Source: an uncultured Pseudomonadales bacterium (GTDB lineage: Bacteria; Pseudomonadota; Gammaproteobacteria; Pseudomonadales; Cellvibrionaceae). Taken from it: a DNA stretch of 17,791 bases. Both the position numbers and the translations under genes were made by a program. The notes beneath the pieces are model-generated. The model searched no databases. It saw only the letters and a program-made list of their open reading frames with translations, and was not told the origin of the DNA. Positions 1 to 8,712 of this stretch are shown here, in pieces (the stretch's first letter is position 1; each line of letters opens with the position of its first letter). The DNA is taken from NCBI GenBank assembly GCA_938048505.1, contig CALIUX010000162.1, positions 1-17,791 on the forward strand, written 5' to 3'.

Positions 1-1
1 T

Positions 2-61
2 GGCCTGGATGTGAGCGCCCTAGCTTATACGATTGATTCAATGCATGCTGAGGATGCTTAG
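2..61 (+). CDS. Possible 3' end of a gene entering from the left
   Basis: Reading from base 2, the frame stays open for 19 codons to a TAG at 59-61 and gives a plausible protein tail, GLDVSALAYTIDSMHAEDA. It would converge on mltD, leaving 45 bases between the two stop codons. The piece is too short to assign to a family. It could be a chance open stretch. The real gene, if any, lies outside the window. Confidence 0.35.
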   Translation, partial: GLDVSALAYTIDSMHAEDA

Positions 62-82
62 CTGATTGTCTTAGCTGCTTAT
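57..82. repeat. Two-copy 13-base tandem repeat
   Basis: CTTAGCTGATTGT (57-69) is followed directly by CTTAGCTGCTTAT (70-82). The first eight bases are identical in both units. The repeat lies in the gap between the possible plus-strand tail and the 3' end of mltD, overlapping the tail's stop codon. The period matches two longer arrays elsewhere in the window (9135-9199 and 16674-16724). With only two units it could be chance. Confidence 0.5.
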
Positions 83-106
83 ACTCACTCGTTAGTATTG
101 TGGATC

Positions 107-1834
107 TTACGATGATGCGAGTTTTTTCGCTATATTGCGTGCATTATCTTTATTCTTTGAAATGCTAGCAATTTTAATTTTGAGTATTTTTCCTGGGTGC
201 AAAATATTGCGGCGATGAATGCTATTCCACCGCTCTATGTTTTGAATACTCACACCAAACCGATTACTGATACGAGCCAGTGAATCCCCTTTCTTAACGA
301 TGTACTCAATAGTATGAGCCTGATCTTCTTTTGTGTCAGCTGCTACTGCATTGGTATTAGGCTGATTTGATTGCTGAGCCAATTGTCTATCAATCACTAA
401 AACCTGATTCACTTTTAAAGGCTTGCTGGGCTTAAGGCTATTACGTTTTGCAATTTTTTTGATTGTGGTATTGAACTGGCGAGCAATTATCCACAATGAA
501 TCACCTTTTCTTACGCGATATCGAATCGATGTCTCAGAAGCGGCTAATGTGCTTACATCACTAATGCTGTTTTGTTCGCTTGAGTTTTGATAAGGGACAA
601 GAAGCGTTTTACCTGTGCGGATAAGATTCTTCTTAAGATTATTGATTGCCTTGAGAGATTGAATGTCAGTATTAAAATGCTTTGCAATCTTTCCTAGGCT
701 ATCGCCCTTTTTAATCGTGTACCGGTCCCATGAAACGCGTTGATCTTTGGGTAAAAGGCTTAGGTTTGAGACAAACTTTTGGTGGTGTTCAATAGGAATG
801 GCGAGTGTGTGTGGCCCATGTGGTGAAGTCGCCCATCTATAGTGCCCGGGGTTTAAGCGTTTGATCGCTTGTATGTTGATGCCTGCCAGTTTTGCTGCTT
901 GTTCCAAGTCAATCTGGCTCCCGATATTAGCCACTGAAAAATACGGTGAATAAGGGATGTGCGCCAATTGAATGCCATATTCATGCGGATTCATGACGAT
1001 TGCTTTTAAGGCTAAGAGTTTAGGAATATATTGCCGTGTTTCTTTTGGTAGTTTGAGCGACCAAAAATCTGTTGCTAGCCCTTTACGTTTATTGTTTTTA
1101 AGTGCTTTGCGAACAGTACCTTGCCCACTATTGTAGGCGGCTAAAGTCAGCAGCCAATCTTCGCCAAATAGGCCGTGTAATCGCTTGAGGTAGGTGAGTG
1201 CCGCTTGGGTTGACCTCACCACATCACGCCGTCCGTCATACCACCATGTTTGCTCTAGCCCTAAAGACTTACCTGTTTTTGGCATGACTTGCCATAAGCC
1301 TACTGCACGGACGGGCGAGCGGGCAGCAGGATTGAAATCACTTTCGACCATAGGGATAAGAGCTAGCTCCAGTGGTAAATTCTGCTTTTCAAGCTCTTGC
1401 AAAATAAAGTAGAGATAAGGCTTACCGCGTTCACTCACGGCTTTTAAGTGTCTTGGGTGTTTTTTATGCCAACGCAAATATTTAGCTACTTTTTTATTTG
1501 CTGCTTTATCGAGAGCTTCTCCTATGCCAAAACCGCTGCGCATAGAGTCCCAGGCAGAAAGTGGTTGAGGAATAGAAAAGCTTTCTAGAGCATCGCCTTG
1601 CACAGTGCAGTATGTTGCATCATCAAATATCTGTTGAGATGTGGCGTATTCATTCGTCTCTGATGAGAGAGGTGATTCATTTTGCGGGTGTTCAAGCTCA
1701 GAAATAGAAGTAGACTCATTCTGAATTGATGTATGTAAGCAACCCGTTAATACTAGAGTAAAGCCAATACAGGAACTAATAGAGCGAAAAGTAGAGCGAA
1801 AAGAGAGAATCATAATGAACAATCGTGCCATCAC
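107..1834 (-). CDS. mltD: Membrane-bound lytic murein transglycosylase D with three LysM repeats
   Basis: This enzyme cleaves the MurNAc-GlcNAc bond of peptidoglycan without water, forming 1,6-anhydro ends, during wall turnover. The N-terminus is a lipoprotein signal with lipobox LTGC, so Cys32 would be lipidated and the protein tethered in the envelope. The SLT domain spans about residues 135-280. It contains the catalytic Glu164 in PMVESDFNP, followed by AVGLWQVMPKTG and LAAYNSG, the usual family motifs. Three LysM peptidoglycan-binding repeats follow at about 371-414, 438-481 and 510-554, each with a KKGDSL or RKGDSL core. E. coli MltD has two LysM repeats in about 450 residues, so this 575-residue form is longer. 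The gene begins 27 bases after the thioesterase gene on the same strand, which suggests co-transcription. The start is uncertain: the second codon and Met8 are also ATG, and no strong ribosome site is visible. Confidence 0.93.
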   Translation of the reverse strand: MMARLFIMILSFRSTFRSISSCIGFTLVLTGCLHTSIQNESTSISELEHPQNESPLSSETNEYATSQQIFDDATYCTVQGDALESFSIPQPLSAWDSMRSGFGIGEALDKAANKKVAKYLRWHKKHPRHLKAVSERGKPYLYFILQELEKQNLPLELALIPMVESDFNPAARSPVRAVGLWQVMPKTGKSLGLEQTWWYDGRRDVVRSTQAALTYLKRLHGLFGEDWLLTLAAYNSGQGTVRKALKNNKRKGLATDFWSLKLPKETRQYIPKLLALKAIVMNPHEYGIQLAHIPYSPYFSVANIGSQIDLEQAAKLAGINIQAIKRLNPGHYRWATSPHGPHTLAIPIEHHQKFVSNLSLLPKDQRVSWDRYTIKKGDSLGKIAKHFNTDIQSLKAINNLKKNLIRTGKTLLVPYQNSSEQNSISDVSTLAASETSIRYRVRKGDSLWIIARQFNTTIKKIAKRNSLKPSKPLKVNQVLVIDRQLAQQSNQPNTNAVAADTKEDQAHTIEYIVKKGDSLARISNRFGVSIQNIERWNSIHRRNILHPGKILKIKIASISKNKDNARNIAKKLASS

Positions 1835-1861
1835 TGGCTGACTTTACCTGCTATACAAAGA

Positions 1862-2284
1862 TTAAAGTTGGGGTGAAGTATGTGCCGCATTATGTAAGGC
1901 TTCGGCTACTTGTAACGATTTAATTGGCCGACCCTTGTCATCGATTGAGGCCCAGCGAACCGTTCCTTCTAGCATGAGTGCATCATCGGATTGGCGAATA
2001 ACGCGTTGTAAAAATTCACCACGAATCTTGCTGCTGCTTTGGTGAGCAACACTCACGCTGAATGCATCCCCGCTCTTTAAGGGTTTGCGATAATGGAATG
2101 CCGTATGTGTTACAACCAAAAACACGCCTGCTTGAGTCAGCTCAGCAAAATTTAAACCAATTGTCTTTAAAAACTCGTGCCTAGCATGCTCAAGGTAATT
2201 GCTATAAACGCTATTATTAACAATGCCCTGTAGATCGCACTCGTAGTCGCGGACTGTAAAGTCGAGGGTAAATAAGGTTTCCAT
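1862..2284 (-). CDS. Acyl-CoA thioesterase of the 4HBT hotdog-fold family (YbgC/FadM type)
   Basis: The 140-residue protein has the compact length of single hotdog-domain thioesterases, which hydrolyse acyl-CoA to free acid and CoA in the cytoplasm. The family signature is near the N-terminus: VRDYECDLQGIVNNSVYSNY followed by LEHARHEFL, with the Asp, the Gly-Ile-Val-Asn-Asn turn and the helix Tyr/Glu/Arg all in place. The stretch FLVVTHTAFHYRKPLKSGD is the usual second strand pair. Chain-length preference cannot be read from the sequence. The middle of the protein recalls FadM, whereas YbgC members normally carry a His in the turn where this one has Asn. The gene heads a likely two-gene operon with mltD and is separated from serA by 111 bases that hold a hairpin. 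Confidence 0.88.
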   Translation of the reverse strand: METLFTLDFTVRDYECDLQGIVNNSVYSNYLEHARHEFLKTIGLNFAELTQAGVFLVVTHTAFHYRKPLKSGDAFSVSVAHQSSSKIRGEFLQRVIRQSDDALMLEGTVRWASIDDKGRPIKSLQVAEALHNAAHTSPQL

Positions 2285-2304
2285 GCTATATCATTCCATT
2301 ATCA

Positions 2305-2340
2305 CGATTGCTCCCTGCTGTTTTCACAGGGGAGCAATCG
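2305..2340. terminator. Hairpin between serA and the thioesterase gene
   Basis: CGATTGCTCCC (2305-2315) and GGGAGCAATCG (2330-2340) are perfect 11-base inverted arms with a 14-base centre that can add two more pairs around a bulged G. The hairpin lies 55 bases beyond the serA stop and 20 bases before the thioesterase start. No run of T follows on either strand, so it is not a textbook intrinsic terminator. It could stabilise the serA mRNA end, end transcription with Rho, or act in the leader of the downstream operon. Confidence 0.5.
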
Positions 2341-2395
2341 AAGTGAAGGCTTTAATGTAATGGTTCAATGTAAGGAAAGTGCAGTGCACGAGGCT

Positions 2396-3631
2396 TTAAA
2401 ATAACACTCGACAGCGTACAGTCCCTGGGATGGCTCTTAGTTTTTCGAGAGCCATATCACTAGATGCTGCTTCAATATCAATCACGACGTAACCGACTTT
2501 ATCGTTAGTTTGTAAGTATTGGCCCACAATATTGATATTGTTTTCGCTAAAGATTTGGTTGATTGCGACCAGAACACCCGGCTCATTTGCATGAACATGC
2601 AAAAGGCGGTGCGCTTTTTCTTGGCTTGGCAAGGCAACTTCTGGGAAGTTGACCGAAGTCGTCGTTGTCCCGTTATCTGAGTATTTGACAAGTTTACTAG
2701 CGACTTCTAAGCCGATGTTTTCTTGTGCTTCGGCGGTTGAGCCACCAATGTGTGGTGTCAGAATAGCGTTATCAAACTTTCTTAAAGGGCTAACAAACTC
2801 ATCATTGTTGCTTTTGGGTTCGACGGGGAATACATCAATTGCTGTGCCTGCAATGTGTCCGCTTTCTAGGGCATCTGCCAAGGCGTCAATGTCAACAACA
2901 GTTCCTCGCGAGGCGTTGATGAACAGCGCACCAGGCTTCATTTTGGCGAACTGCTCTTTAGCCATCATATTCTTTGTAGAAGCAATTTCAGGTACATGCA
3001 AACTGACAATGTCGGCTTTGCTCAACAAGGCATCTAAAGTGGGTACCTGAGCGGCATTACCTAATGGCAGTTTATTGATGACATCACAGAAAATGACGCG
3101 CATACCCAGTGCTTCGGCCAATACACTCACTTGTGATCCGATTGAGCCATAACCCACTAAACCTAGTGTCTTGCCACGTATTTCAAAAGAACCTGCTGCT
3201 GATTTCAACCATTCGCCACGGTGGCAACCTGCATTTTTAGCGGGGATGCCGCGAAGCATTAAGATAGCCTCTGCAATGACCAGCTCTGCTACTGAGCGTG
3301 TATTGGAGTAGGGCGCATTAAATACAGCCACGCCGTATTCTTGAGCGGCCCCCAGATCCACTTGGTTGGTACCGATACAAAAACACCCCACTGCTATCAG
3401 TTTTTCTGCTTTCTCAAAGACTTCCCTTGTAAGCTGGGTGCGTGAGCGAAGGCCAATAAAGTGTGCGTCTTTAACGCGTTCTATTAGCTCATCTCCAGTG
3501 AGAGCGCCTGTTAAGTAATCAATATTGCTATAACCTGCTGCTTTTAGCGTATCAACAGCAGATTGGTGCACACCTTCCAATAAAACAAACTTGATTCTGC
3601 TCTTATCTAGCGAGGTTTTTGACGCGCTCAT
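2396..3631 (-). CDS. serA: D-3-phosphoglycerate dehydrogenase
   Basis: It oxidises 3-phosphoglycerate to 3-phosphohydroxypyruvate with NAD, the first step of serine synthesis, in the cytoplasm. The 411 residues match the E. coli enzyme (410) almost throughout. The NAD-binding Rossmann motif is GLVGYGSIG (157-165). The catalytic set aligns as Arg242 in NASRGTVV, Glu271 in FPVEP and His294 in LTPHIGGST. A C-terminal ACT domain (about 337-411) with HANEPGVL is the usual serine-binding regulatory site, so feedback inhibition by serine is expected from the family. The start is the ATG at 3631, with TTAGG about nine bases before it. The gene stands alone: the next gene upstream, rpiA, is 400 bases away on the same strand. 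Confidence 0.97.
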   Translation of the reverse strand: MSASKTSLDKSRIKFVLLEGVHQSAVDTLKAAGYSNIDYLTGALTGDELIERVKDAHFIGLRSRTQLTREVFEKAEKLIAVGCFCIGTNQVDLGAAQEYGVAVFNAPYSNTRSVAELVIAEAILMLRGIPAKNAGCHRGEWLKSAAGSFEIRGKTLGLVGYGSIGSQVSVLAEALGMRVIFCDVINKLPLGNAAQVPTLDALLSKADIVSLHVPEIASTKNMMAKEQFAKMKPGALFINASRGTVVDIDALADALESGHIAGTAIDVFPVEPKSNNDEFVSPLRKFDNAILTPHIGGSTAEAQENIGLEVASKLVKYSDNGTTTTSVNFPEVALPSQEKAHRLLHVHANEPGVLVAINQIFSENNINIVGQYLQTNDKVGYVVIDIEAASSDMALEKLRAIPGTVRCRVLF

Positions 3632-4031
3632 ATGGGGTACCTAAAAATACGTAAACAATGAATAAGGGTAAAGCGAGTAGCATGATACTTGTCTGGCGGT
3701 TATGGCACGCTAAGACGAGTAAATAACTCTTAGTTATGAGCTTTGACAGATTCAATCTAGAGTCTGTCAATATCAATAAAGCCTTTGAGGCAAAACGTTT
3801 GAACACTTAATAGCCCGTATCAACCATCGAATTGATTAGGTGCCTTAGGGATAGGGCGCAAGAAAAAGTGCTGTTTATGCCTTTTGGGTATATGAATCGA
3901 TATAACTTATCGCATGCTCGCTTTAGGGGTGATGAATACCCCAAAAAAGGGCGCAATCTTAGCACATGGAGTGTGTGAAGATCATCTAAGAGTGATGAGC
4001 CAAAGATCTGTAGCATTGGTGATGACGAATA
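3632..4031. other. Gene-free region between rpiA and serA with hairpins in the serA leader
   Basis: No convincing coding frame was seen here; the open frames are short and lack family resemblance. Arms TTGACAGATTC (3743-3753) and GAGTCTGTCAA (3760-3770) form an 11-base inverted repeat with one imperfect pair, about 112 bases before the serA start. A weaker hairpin, CTAAG/CTTAG plus AGT/ACT with a three-base bulge, lies at 3710-3733. GGGGT (3927-3931) and ACCCC (3938-3942) form a short hairpin followed by A6 on the plus strand, so it is not a terminator for rpiA. The serA promoter is presumably in this stretch, but no clear -35/-10 pair can be fixed. Confidence 0.45.
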
Positions 4032-4712
4032 CTAAGTCTTCCCCTTCGAGTGTACCGTCACCCCTTGCTCTGTACCTAGCAGCAATACATCCGCCGAACG
4101 CTTGGCAAAAAGGCCATTGGTGATGACGCCTGTAATATGGTTTATTTGTGTTTCGAGCTCTATGGGCTGAGTGATTGCGAGGTCGTGTACATCAAGAATA
4201 TGACCACCATTATCGGTAATAACACCTTCACGATAGATTGGTGTGCCGCCAAGTGCTTGCAGCTCTCTTGCAACGTAAGCTCGCGCCATGGGGATAACTT
4301 CAACCGGTAAAGGGAAGTTACCGAGTGTTTCAACTTGCTTGCTTGCATCGGCTATGCAGATAAATTCAGTTGCGGCGGCTGCAACAATTTTCTCTCTTGT
4401 GAGTGCCGCGCCTCCGCCTTTGATGAGTTCTAAGTGGGCATTGGTTTCATCGGCACCATCAATATAGAGAGCGAGTTTTGGGGCATCATTCAGGTCTATT
4501 ACGGTAATGCCATGCGCTTTTAAGCGCTCTTCGCTGGCATCTGAGCTGGCTACAGCGGCTTTGAATTGTTTTTTATGAGCAGCTAAATCATCAATAAAGA
4601 AATTTGCGGTAGAGCCCGTTCCGATTCCAATGATGCTATCAGGTGTTAATTTGGGGGTTATATAATCGATAGCAGCCCGAGCCACAGCCTGCTTAAGTTG
4701 TTCTTGGTTCAT
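4032..4712 (-). CDS. rpiA: Ribose-5-phosphate isomerase A
   Basis: It interconverts ribose 5-phosphate and ribulose 5-phosphate in the non-oxidative pentose phosphate pathway. The 226-residue product (E. coli RpiA has 219) shows the whole family pattern: [15 protein letters not shown] (phosphate loop), [24 protein letters not shown] with the active-site Asp residues, [13 protein letters not shown] with the catalytic Glu, and [18 protein letters not shown] at the end. The ATG at 4712 (MNQEQLKQ) is chosen because it matches the usual family start. A longer frame begins at 4748, but its first codons lie inside a strong hairpin. The ribosome site is weak. The rpiA-serA neighbourhood also occurs in E. 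coli. Confidence 0.96.
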   Translation of the reverse strand: MNQEQLKQAVARAAIDYITPKLTPDSIIGIGTGSTANFFIDDLAAHKKQFKAAVASSDASEERLKAHGITVIDLNDAPKLALYIDGADETNAHLELIKGGGAALTREKIVAAAATEFICIADASKQVETLGNFPLPVEVIPMARAYVARELQALGGTPIYREGVITDNGGHILDVHDLAITQPIELETQINHITGVITNGLFAKRSADVLLLGTEQGVTVHSKGKT

Positions 4713-4728
4713 GGGGAATTGGCCTGCA

Positions 4729-4767
4729 CAGAAAACAATAAGCCGCATTGTAGCGGCTTATTTTCTG
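4729..4767. terminator. Two-way hairpin terminator between the secreted protein gene and rpiA
   Basis: AATAAGCCGC (4737-4746) and GCGGCTTATT (4753-4762) are perfect 10-base arms around a six-base loop. T-rich runs follow on both sides: TTATTTTCTG on the plus strand and TTATTGTTTTCTG on the minus strand. The outer bases (CAGAA/TTCTG) can also pair. It can end transcription of the large gene whose stop is at 4837, but it is only 24 bases before the rpiA start. It may therefore also attenuate transcription into rpiA. Confidence 0.75.
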
Positions 4768-4792
4768 ACTACCTAGTATTAGAAGCACCGAG

Positions 4793-4808
4793 CGGCCACC
4801 CTTGGCCG
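4793..4808. other. Short GC-rich hairpin after the secreted protein gene
   Basis: CGGCCA (4793-4798) and TGGCCG (4803-4808) form a perfect six-base stem with a four-base loop, 28 bases beyond the stop of the large gene. A T-rich run follows only on the plus strand, which carries no gene here. It probably adds to the RNA structure at the 3' end of the large transcript, ahead of the stronger terminator at 4729-4767. Confidence 0.4.
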
Positions 4809-4836
4809 TTTGTTCCGGTGGTAAGCCGACTCAGTG

Positions 4837-7800
4837 TTAAGTCTGGGGTGCTGTGGGTGCTTCAATGACCCAGCTGAACTCCACCGAAACACTGGGTGAG
4901 CCTGCCTGACTAATGGTCAGGGTTACCATATGTTCGCCATTATGTGCAATGCCGCCATCAATAGCTGTTGCCGCTACTACACCAAATATTTGCCCGTTTG
5001 TTGGCTCAATATCAATACCGTCAGGCTGCCCCGAAAGGGCATAGGTAATATTTTCTGTTGCGGTACCTCCACTGGCCTCGACTGCTATATCAATCGCATC
5101 ACCGATGGTATTTTGCTGTGGTGCGATTGGGTTAAGGCTGAGAGGTGTTGGCGCAGATGCGGGAATGATTTCTATGGCATTAATTAAAGGGTTCTCGGTC
5201 TCATGTCCAAAATCTATGTTGAGTTCACCATCTGTGACAGTAACTGTGAAACTCAGCATGGCACCGACTTGATGACCATAGTTTTTAATCAAGTCTAGGT
5301 TGTCGGTGACGATGTCATTCTCGATGAGAATATCGTAAACGCGCTCACCTATATCAGCTGTTCCACCAAAGCCATTGCCGACATAAAGGTTGACGGTATA
5401 TTGCCCGTTTGAAAGTGGGATACTATAAGCCATTTCTGGCCCGCTACTGGCATCCCAGCGTTCGCTGCTGAATAGTGCCTCATAAGTTGATGCGTCGATG
5501 TAGCTAGGTATCGAGCTATGTTTATTGGCATAGTTAAAACTAAAACCAGCGATCATCCCTGTATTAACTGAAAATGCGGTTGAAGAAAATGCACCAACTG
5601 TATTACTGGCTAGCCAATTTGGCCCATCATCACTTGCGCTAACCTCAGGGCCTCCGGCATTGATGCGTACCGTTGGTAAAACAGTTTCTTCTTTAATATT
5701 GGCGCTAAGGGGGATAATGAGTGGCGAGGTATTACCTGAGTGCTCAATGGTTAATGTCGCTACTTTAAGACCTGCGATAGCGTTGGGTTTAAAAGAGAGT
5801 GGTAGTGTTAGCTCCACGCCTGCACCCAGTGCGAGTGGCGTAGTAACGTCTAAATCAAAGAGGTCGCTATTTGTCCCGCTAAGCGTTACAGCGCTAATGG
5901 TCATGGCACCACCAGCAGGACCGCTAAGATTTTGCAGTGTGATATTTAACTGGCTTTCATCCCCATTTGCGGAATGCTCACCGAACGTAAAATCGCCACT
6001 ATCTGTTTTAGGTTCTAGCACACCATTTTGATCTTCTAGTACATTAATAAAGTCCCAAATGGCAGAGAAAGGTGCTCCTACACCAAATGACGAACTAATG
6101 ATTCCAACCGCCATACCTTGATTATCGGCCGCGTCTAAAAAGCTTGTAGGAAGCACTATAGGATTGCCTAGTGGTAGTACATTAACCCCGTTATCAATTG
6201 AAACATAAGGCTGGGCTGTATTATTAGCAGGGTCGATGCTGAAATACATGTCAACGGCATTGCCGCTTAATAGGTTCTCTATGTCGTATCGGGCACTTTG
6301 AACTAAACCGTTGTTTTCGAGTAGCACTTCGACTCCGTCAATATCATCACCAGAAGTAATGCCATGACCGATGACAATTTTTAAGTAATTGTCTTGGTCT
6401 CCATTGCCAATATAAATACCGGCAGATTGAAAGGACTCAGGTGTTGTGCTTGAACCATCAATACCAAAAAAGGGTGACTCTACGCGTGAATAAACCGTAA
6501 ACGGCGGGGTGGTAGTATTAACATCCACTCCAAATTGAAAACTATAAGCTTGGGTGTTAACAGGGCCAACAGCATCACCATCTGGAATGAGGTCAATAGA
6601 GGCTTTACCGGCAGCACCACCAAATGAAAGATTATTTTCATCAAATTGCGTGAGGTAATCTGTTGTACCGCTTGGATCGAGCATAAGGCCTGTAAAACCT
6701 AAGCCAAAAAAGCCAGTACCAGGGTCATTATTCCAAAAAGGGTAATTGATCGGTAGCTTTGTATTGATGCCATTGAATGGGTCAATAGCAAAGGCATCAC
6801 TTACATCGGGGATGTTGTCATTATCATCGTCTGTATCATTTAAATCCGAAATAAAATCTGCATCATTGTCCGTTGGAGTCACACCGCCTGAGCAATGATT
6901 TGCGCCGTTATCGATTTCATCTTGGTTACTGTAGCCATCATTATCACTATCGGCTGTCGGGTCAAACTCCGGTGTGCCAGGTAATGGACAGCTATTATTA
7001 CTGCTATCGGTGGGTTCAAAGATGGTGATGTCGTCAGCGCCGTAAGTTGCTGCCCATACCGTGCCGGCAAAAATATGGCCATCAGGCAAGGCGATGACAT
7101 CCAATGGTGTGGAGCCAAACCCGCTGAAAATAACTTCTTTTTCAATCACTTGATCACCGGTTGCATTCAACACATAGCGGTTAATGTTGCCGTTAAATGA
7201 TGCGGTGAGTAGGTTACCTTTTAATGCACCATTAAAATTTGAGGCGGTGTATTCACATATGCCGTTGGTTGATGAATTGACAATATCTAAAATATTGACA
7301 TCGGGGCTGTCAATGGCGTTTGATAAATATCTTCCCAGTCGCGGGTCATTCGGAAAGTCAGTAATAGAAAAGCTACTATTAAAGTAACCGGATGTATTGG
7401 CGAGTGTGCTGGCTAATGTTTGTCTTGAGGTTTCCTGCCAGCTACCGCTAATATTTTTATAGGTGATCAGGTCTGCTTGAGAAGGAAATGCTAAAATCGG
7501 AATAGGATGGCCGCCATAATAGGTGCCGTTTGCGTCTGCCGTTGTACCAATGTAGTGCAGTGGGTCCCCGTGGCCTTGGCTGCCGCTTTCATTAAACTCA
7601 TTTTTAATGAAATCGCCTAAAGAGGGATCATACGTTGTATTCGACTCATCCCCTTTGAGTAGGTCATTGAAATCATAAATAATGGGTTGGCCTCCCCAGC
7701 CAGTATTTGGCCCATTATCTGATGTGTAAATTTGACCACTTTCAGTAATCACGACATCGTAAGCATTACGCCACCCAGGTGAAAAAATTTGTACTGGGCC

Positions 7801-8712
7801 ACCTGCCTCAGGGAAAGCTTGGTTGAGTCCGTCATCACCACCAAAAGGGTCGCCTACATCAATCGTTGCATTAAATAATGGGTGTCCAGAAGGGTAGGGG
7901 AATCGAGAATCGGTATTGGTAATATCATCTCGGTTAGGGTCGTTGAGTGTTGGTAAATCGTAAACGTATTGAGTGTTCGAGCGTGGATCGGTGTAAACCG
8001 GCATATTGCTAAGCTGGCTGAGGTTTACAATGAGCAATGACCCCGAAAGCATATATTCAGGTGTGCCAACAAAATTATTGCTGGGTGCCCCTTTATTGGT
8101 ATGCCCGCCTTGTTGTACCAACATGTATGAAGTGCCGTCTTTTTCGAATAAGTCTAATCCATTAATTGAGTGATTTTCTTCGCAGCGCGGTAATCCTCGA
8201 ACTAAGTCGATCTTATTCCATCCGTTAGCGGTTAGTGTGAGTTGAGAGATCACGCCTGAGTTGGTATCTAAATTTTTATCATTGATTGCCCCGCCGCCGC
8301 CAATAAGATTGTCTGACGAGGTGACATACAATATTGGCTGGGTTGCAGTTCCCGCAGCGTAAATCCCTGTTACTTGACGTTTTTTTATAGATGTCACTAA
8401 ACCATCATCAGTATGGTTGGGGGTGTTTTGCTGTACCACACTAATAATTTCAGTTTCGGTAACGGTATATTCACCTGCGCCTTGTGGCGCTGCATTTCTT
8501 GAAACAGTTAAGCGTAAAATACTGCCATCTTGTTGAGCAACATATAGCTTTCCGTCTGGTCCAAAATCGAGCGAGGTGGGGTTGTTGATATTTTCCCCAT
8601 TAAGTCCAGAGGCATTAAAACTGATGGTCTGAGCATGAATAGGCTGTAAAGCTAATGCAATCATGCAGAAGGTTGATAGTGTCAAAAAATAGATCTTACC
8701 TTTTGTTTCCAT
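4837..8712 (-). CDS. Large secreted modular protein: glucose-dehydrogenase-like beta-propeller, lectin-like, anchor-D, malectin and Ig-like domains
   Basis: The 1291-residue product starts with a signal peptide probably cut at HA-QT (residues 27/28). Residues about 30-565 look like a PQQ sugar-dehydrogenase-type beta-propeller: SLDFGPDGKLYVAQQDGSIL opens it, and SPGWRNAYDV plus IYTSDNGPN resemble the family's Arg-Asn and Asp/Glu-Asn-Gly-Pro-Asn motifs. Residues 583-648 are Asp/Asn-rich repeats like thrombospondin type 3 calcium sites. About 657-893 is a beta-rich, lectin-like region beginning WNNDPGTGFFGLGFTG. About 903-1007 resembles the choice-of-anchor D fold. About 1013-1184 is a malectin-type carbohydrate-binding domain (VRINAGG, NLYVGNGF, INAIEII). 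The last 100 residues look like an Ig/cadherin-type domain. No membrane anchor or sorting tail is seen. Binding of sugars at the cell surface or outside it is inferred; enzyme activity is unproven. The ribosome site AGAGGA, eight bases before the ATG, is strong. Confidence 0.85.
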   Translation of the reverse strand: METKGKIYFLTLSTFCMIALALQPIHAQTISFNASGLNGENINNPTSLDFGPDGKLYVAQQDGSILRLTVSRNAAPQGAGEYTVTETEIISVVQQNTPNHTDDGLVTSIKKRQVTGIYAAGTATQPILYVTSSDNLIGGGGAINDKNLDTNSGVISQLTLTANGWNKIDLVRGLPRCEENHSINGLDLFEKDGTSYMLVQQGGHTNKGAPSNNFVGTPEYMLSGSLLIVNLSQLSNMPVYTDPRSNTQYVYDLPTLNDPNRDDITNTDSRFPYPSGHPLFNATIDVGDPFGGDDGLNQAFPEAGGPVQIFSPGWRNAYDVVITESGQIYTSDNGPNTGWGGQPIIYDFNDLLKGDESNTTYDPSLGDFIKNEFNESGSQGHGDPLHYIGTTADANGTYYGGHPIPILAFPSQADLITYKNISGSWQETSRQTLASTLANTSGYFNSSFSITDFPNDPRLGRYLSNAIDSPDVNILDIVNSSTNGICEYTASNFNGALKGNLLTASFNGNINRYVLNATGDQVIEKEVIFSGFGSTPLDVIALPDGHIFAGTVWAATYGADDITIFEPTDSSNNSCPLPGTPEFDPTADSDNDGYSNQDEIDNGANHCSGGVTPTDNDADFISDLNDTDDDNDNIPDVSDAFAIDPFNGINTKLPINYPFWNNDPGTGFFGLGFTGLMLDPSGTTDYLTQFDENNLSFGGAAGKASIDLIPDGDAVGPVNTQAYSFQFGVDVNTTTPPFTVYSRVESPFFGIDGSSTTPESFQSAGIYIGNGDQDNYLKIVIGHGITSGDDIDGVEVLLENNGLVQSARYDIENLLSGNAVDMYFSIDPANNTAQPYVSIDNGVNVLPLGNPIVLPTSFLDAADNQGMAVGIISSSFGVGAPFSAIWDFINVLEDQNGVLEPKTDSGDFTFGEHSANGDESQLNITLQNLSGPAGGAMTISAVTLSGTNSDLFDLDVTTPLALGAGVELTLPLSFKPNAIAGLKVATLTIEHSGNTSPLIIPLSANIKEETVLPTVRINAGGPEVSASDDGPNWLASNTVGAFSSTAFSVNTGMIAGFSFNYANKHSSIPSYIDASTYEALFSSERWDASSGPEMAYSIPLSNGQYTVNLYVGNGFGGTADIGERVYDILIENDIVTDNLDLIKNYGHQVGAMLSFTVTVTDGELNIDFGHETENPLINAIEIIPASAPTPLSLNPIAPQQNTIGDAIDIAVEASGGTATENITYALSGQPDGIDIEPTNGQIFGVVAATAIDGGIAHNGEHMVTLTISQAGSPSVSVEFSWVIEAPTAPQT

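Noticed and set aside
2649..3050. 133-codon open frame opposite serA
   Set aside because: It lies wholly inside serA on the other strand and mirrors its codon pattern; the sequence has no family resemblance.
3807..4123. Short open frames on both strands between rpiA and serA
   Set aside because: They overlap each other, and the plus-strand one runs into rpiA antisense. Composition and lack of motifs argue against coding.
5660..6031. 123-codon plus-strand frame inside the large secreted protein gene
   Set aside because: It overlaps the strongly supported minus-strand gene completely, has no ribosome site and looks like an antisense shadow.
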